The notes under the pieces are model-generated. The model ran no database searches. It saw only the letters and a program-made list of their open reading frames with translations, and was not told where the DNA came from. Made by a program: the position numbers and the translations under genes. From Rhizobium mesoamericanum STM3625 (GTDB lineage Bacteria > Pseudomonadota > Alphaproteobacteria > Rhizobiales > Rhizobiaceae): a stretch of 64,000 nucleotides of DNA. Where the stretch lies: the NCBI RefSeq assembly GCF_000312665.1, contig NZ_HF536772.1, forward strand, positions 3,333,166-3,397,165, read 5' to 3'. This document shows, piece by piece, positions 63,674-64,000 of the stretch. How positions within the stretch are numbered: the first letter of the stretch is position 1; every line of letters begins with the position of its first letter.

Positions 63674-64000
63674 ATGCTCGACCAGATCGCCGGGTTTTTC
63701 AGGTTGATCGGCCGGACCATCGCACGCGGGGCGCGGATCTTCTTTGCCTGGGCTTTCTGGCCATTTATCGCCGCCCGCGGCTGGTATGTTAAGCGGACCT
63801 GGATGGTGCGCTTGCCAATCCTTGGATTGGTCGGGTTGCTTGCGATTCTCTATTGCTATTTCATCTGGCAGACCCAGGTTTGGTCCGGCTTTAACCCGTC
63901 CTTCGTGAGTGAATACAAACTTTCTGAACGCAAGGTTGCCGCCGGACAGGAACTGCCGTCAACGGACGTCGCGGCTACGGCCAAGACTTGCCAGCGCTCG
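63674..64000 (+). CDS. DUF2333 family membrane protein (3' end outside window)
   Basis: The first 109 codons are visible. A membrane helix at about residues 47-67 (PILGLVGLLAILYCYFIW) is followed by WSGFNPSFVSEYKL, the usual start of DUF2333 domains. The family is restricted to a few proteobacterial groups and has no assigned role. The start ATG at 63674 follows AAGGAG. Confidence 0.8.
   Translation, partial: MLDQIAGFFRLIGRTIARGARIFFAWAFWPFIAARGWYVKRTWMVRLPILGLVGLLAILYCYFIWQTQVWSGFNPSFVSEYKLSERKVAAGQELPSTDVAATAKTCQRS

Noticed and set aside
1..64000. CRISPR arrays, insertion sequences, tRNA or rRNA genes
   Set aside because: No regularly spaced repeats, transposase motifs or cloverleaf-like conserved sequences were found on reading the window.

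Overview
The window reads as chromosome-like DNA of a GC-rich alphaproteobacterium, most probably Rhizobiaceae (Rhizobium, Agrobacterium, Sinorhizobium or a relative). The pointers are a choXWV choline importer, a bdhA-xdhA-xdhB operon, a BacA peptide transporter, a NolR-like ArsR regulator, a PuuD-type membrane urate hydroxylase and several alphaproteobacterial families of unknown function (DUF992, DUF1062, DUF1045, DUF2333). Genus is an inference. I see no tRNA, rRNA, CRISPR array, intact insertion sequence or prophage.

Layout. 1-4.7 kb: the 3' part of a hybrid histidine kinase, then MnmD and an MnmC1-like FAD oxidoreductase as divergent genes with overlapping start codons. 4.8-8.6 kb: a purine-ring operon (DUF1045, puuE, uraD, a MNT/HepT-like pair, allA, uraH). 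8.6-9.6 kb: a frameshifted DUF4365 gene. 9.6-17.1 kb: an XRE regulator and hyfBCEFGI, encoding a membrane complex related to hydrogenase-4/complex I whose large subunit has lost the nickel ligands. 17.5-22.1 kb: DUF992, lactate dehydrogenase, quinone reductase with a divergent LysR regulator, and a RibD-like remnant. 22.1-25.1 kb: guaD, a small secreted protein and puuD. 25.3-27.5 kb: a gene broken by a stop codon, a small secreted protein, a LysR regulator and a DUF1127-like protein. 27.5-34.9 kb: xdhB, xdhA and bdhA, divergent from glpK and a MYG1 homologue. 35-37.7 kb: an ECF42-type sigma factor with its YCII partner, SRPBCC and DoxX genes, preceded by two matching promoter-like motifs. 37.9-43.2 kb: LLM oxidoreductase, methionine aminopeptidase, PadR, MFS and BacA. 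43.2-48.2 kb: a frameshifted DUF1062 gene, polysaccharide deacetylase, NnrU, YfgM-like and Der. 48.3-52.6 kb: glycosyltransferase, sugar kinase and GH13 alpha-glucosidase. 52.6-57.8 kb: adenine deaminase, an orphan Liv-type binding protein, a class III aminotransferase and a NolR-like regulator. 57.9-61.6 kb: HugZ-like protein and choXWV. 61.8-64 kb: thymidine kinase, an unknown protein and the start of a DUF2333 gene.

The strongest common theme is purine salvage and breakdown. Ade and GuaD deaminate the bases, XdhAB makes urate, PuuD and UraH open the ring, and UraD, PuuE and AllA carry the product to glyoxylate and urea. The genes lie in four or five separate transcription units over about 50 kb. 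XdhC and an allantoate-degrading enzyme are not in the window.

The most interesting items are the Ni-ligand-less Hyf-like complex, the split divergent MnmC pair, the MNT/HepT-like pair with a degenerate toxin motif embedded in the urate operon, and the ECF42 regulon with its repeated promoter motif. Four genes or remnants (DUF4365, the 119-codon secreted protein, RibD-like, DUF1062) are disrupted by indels or a stop. Some of these could be assembly errors.
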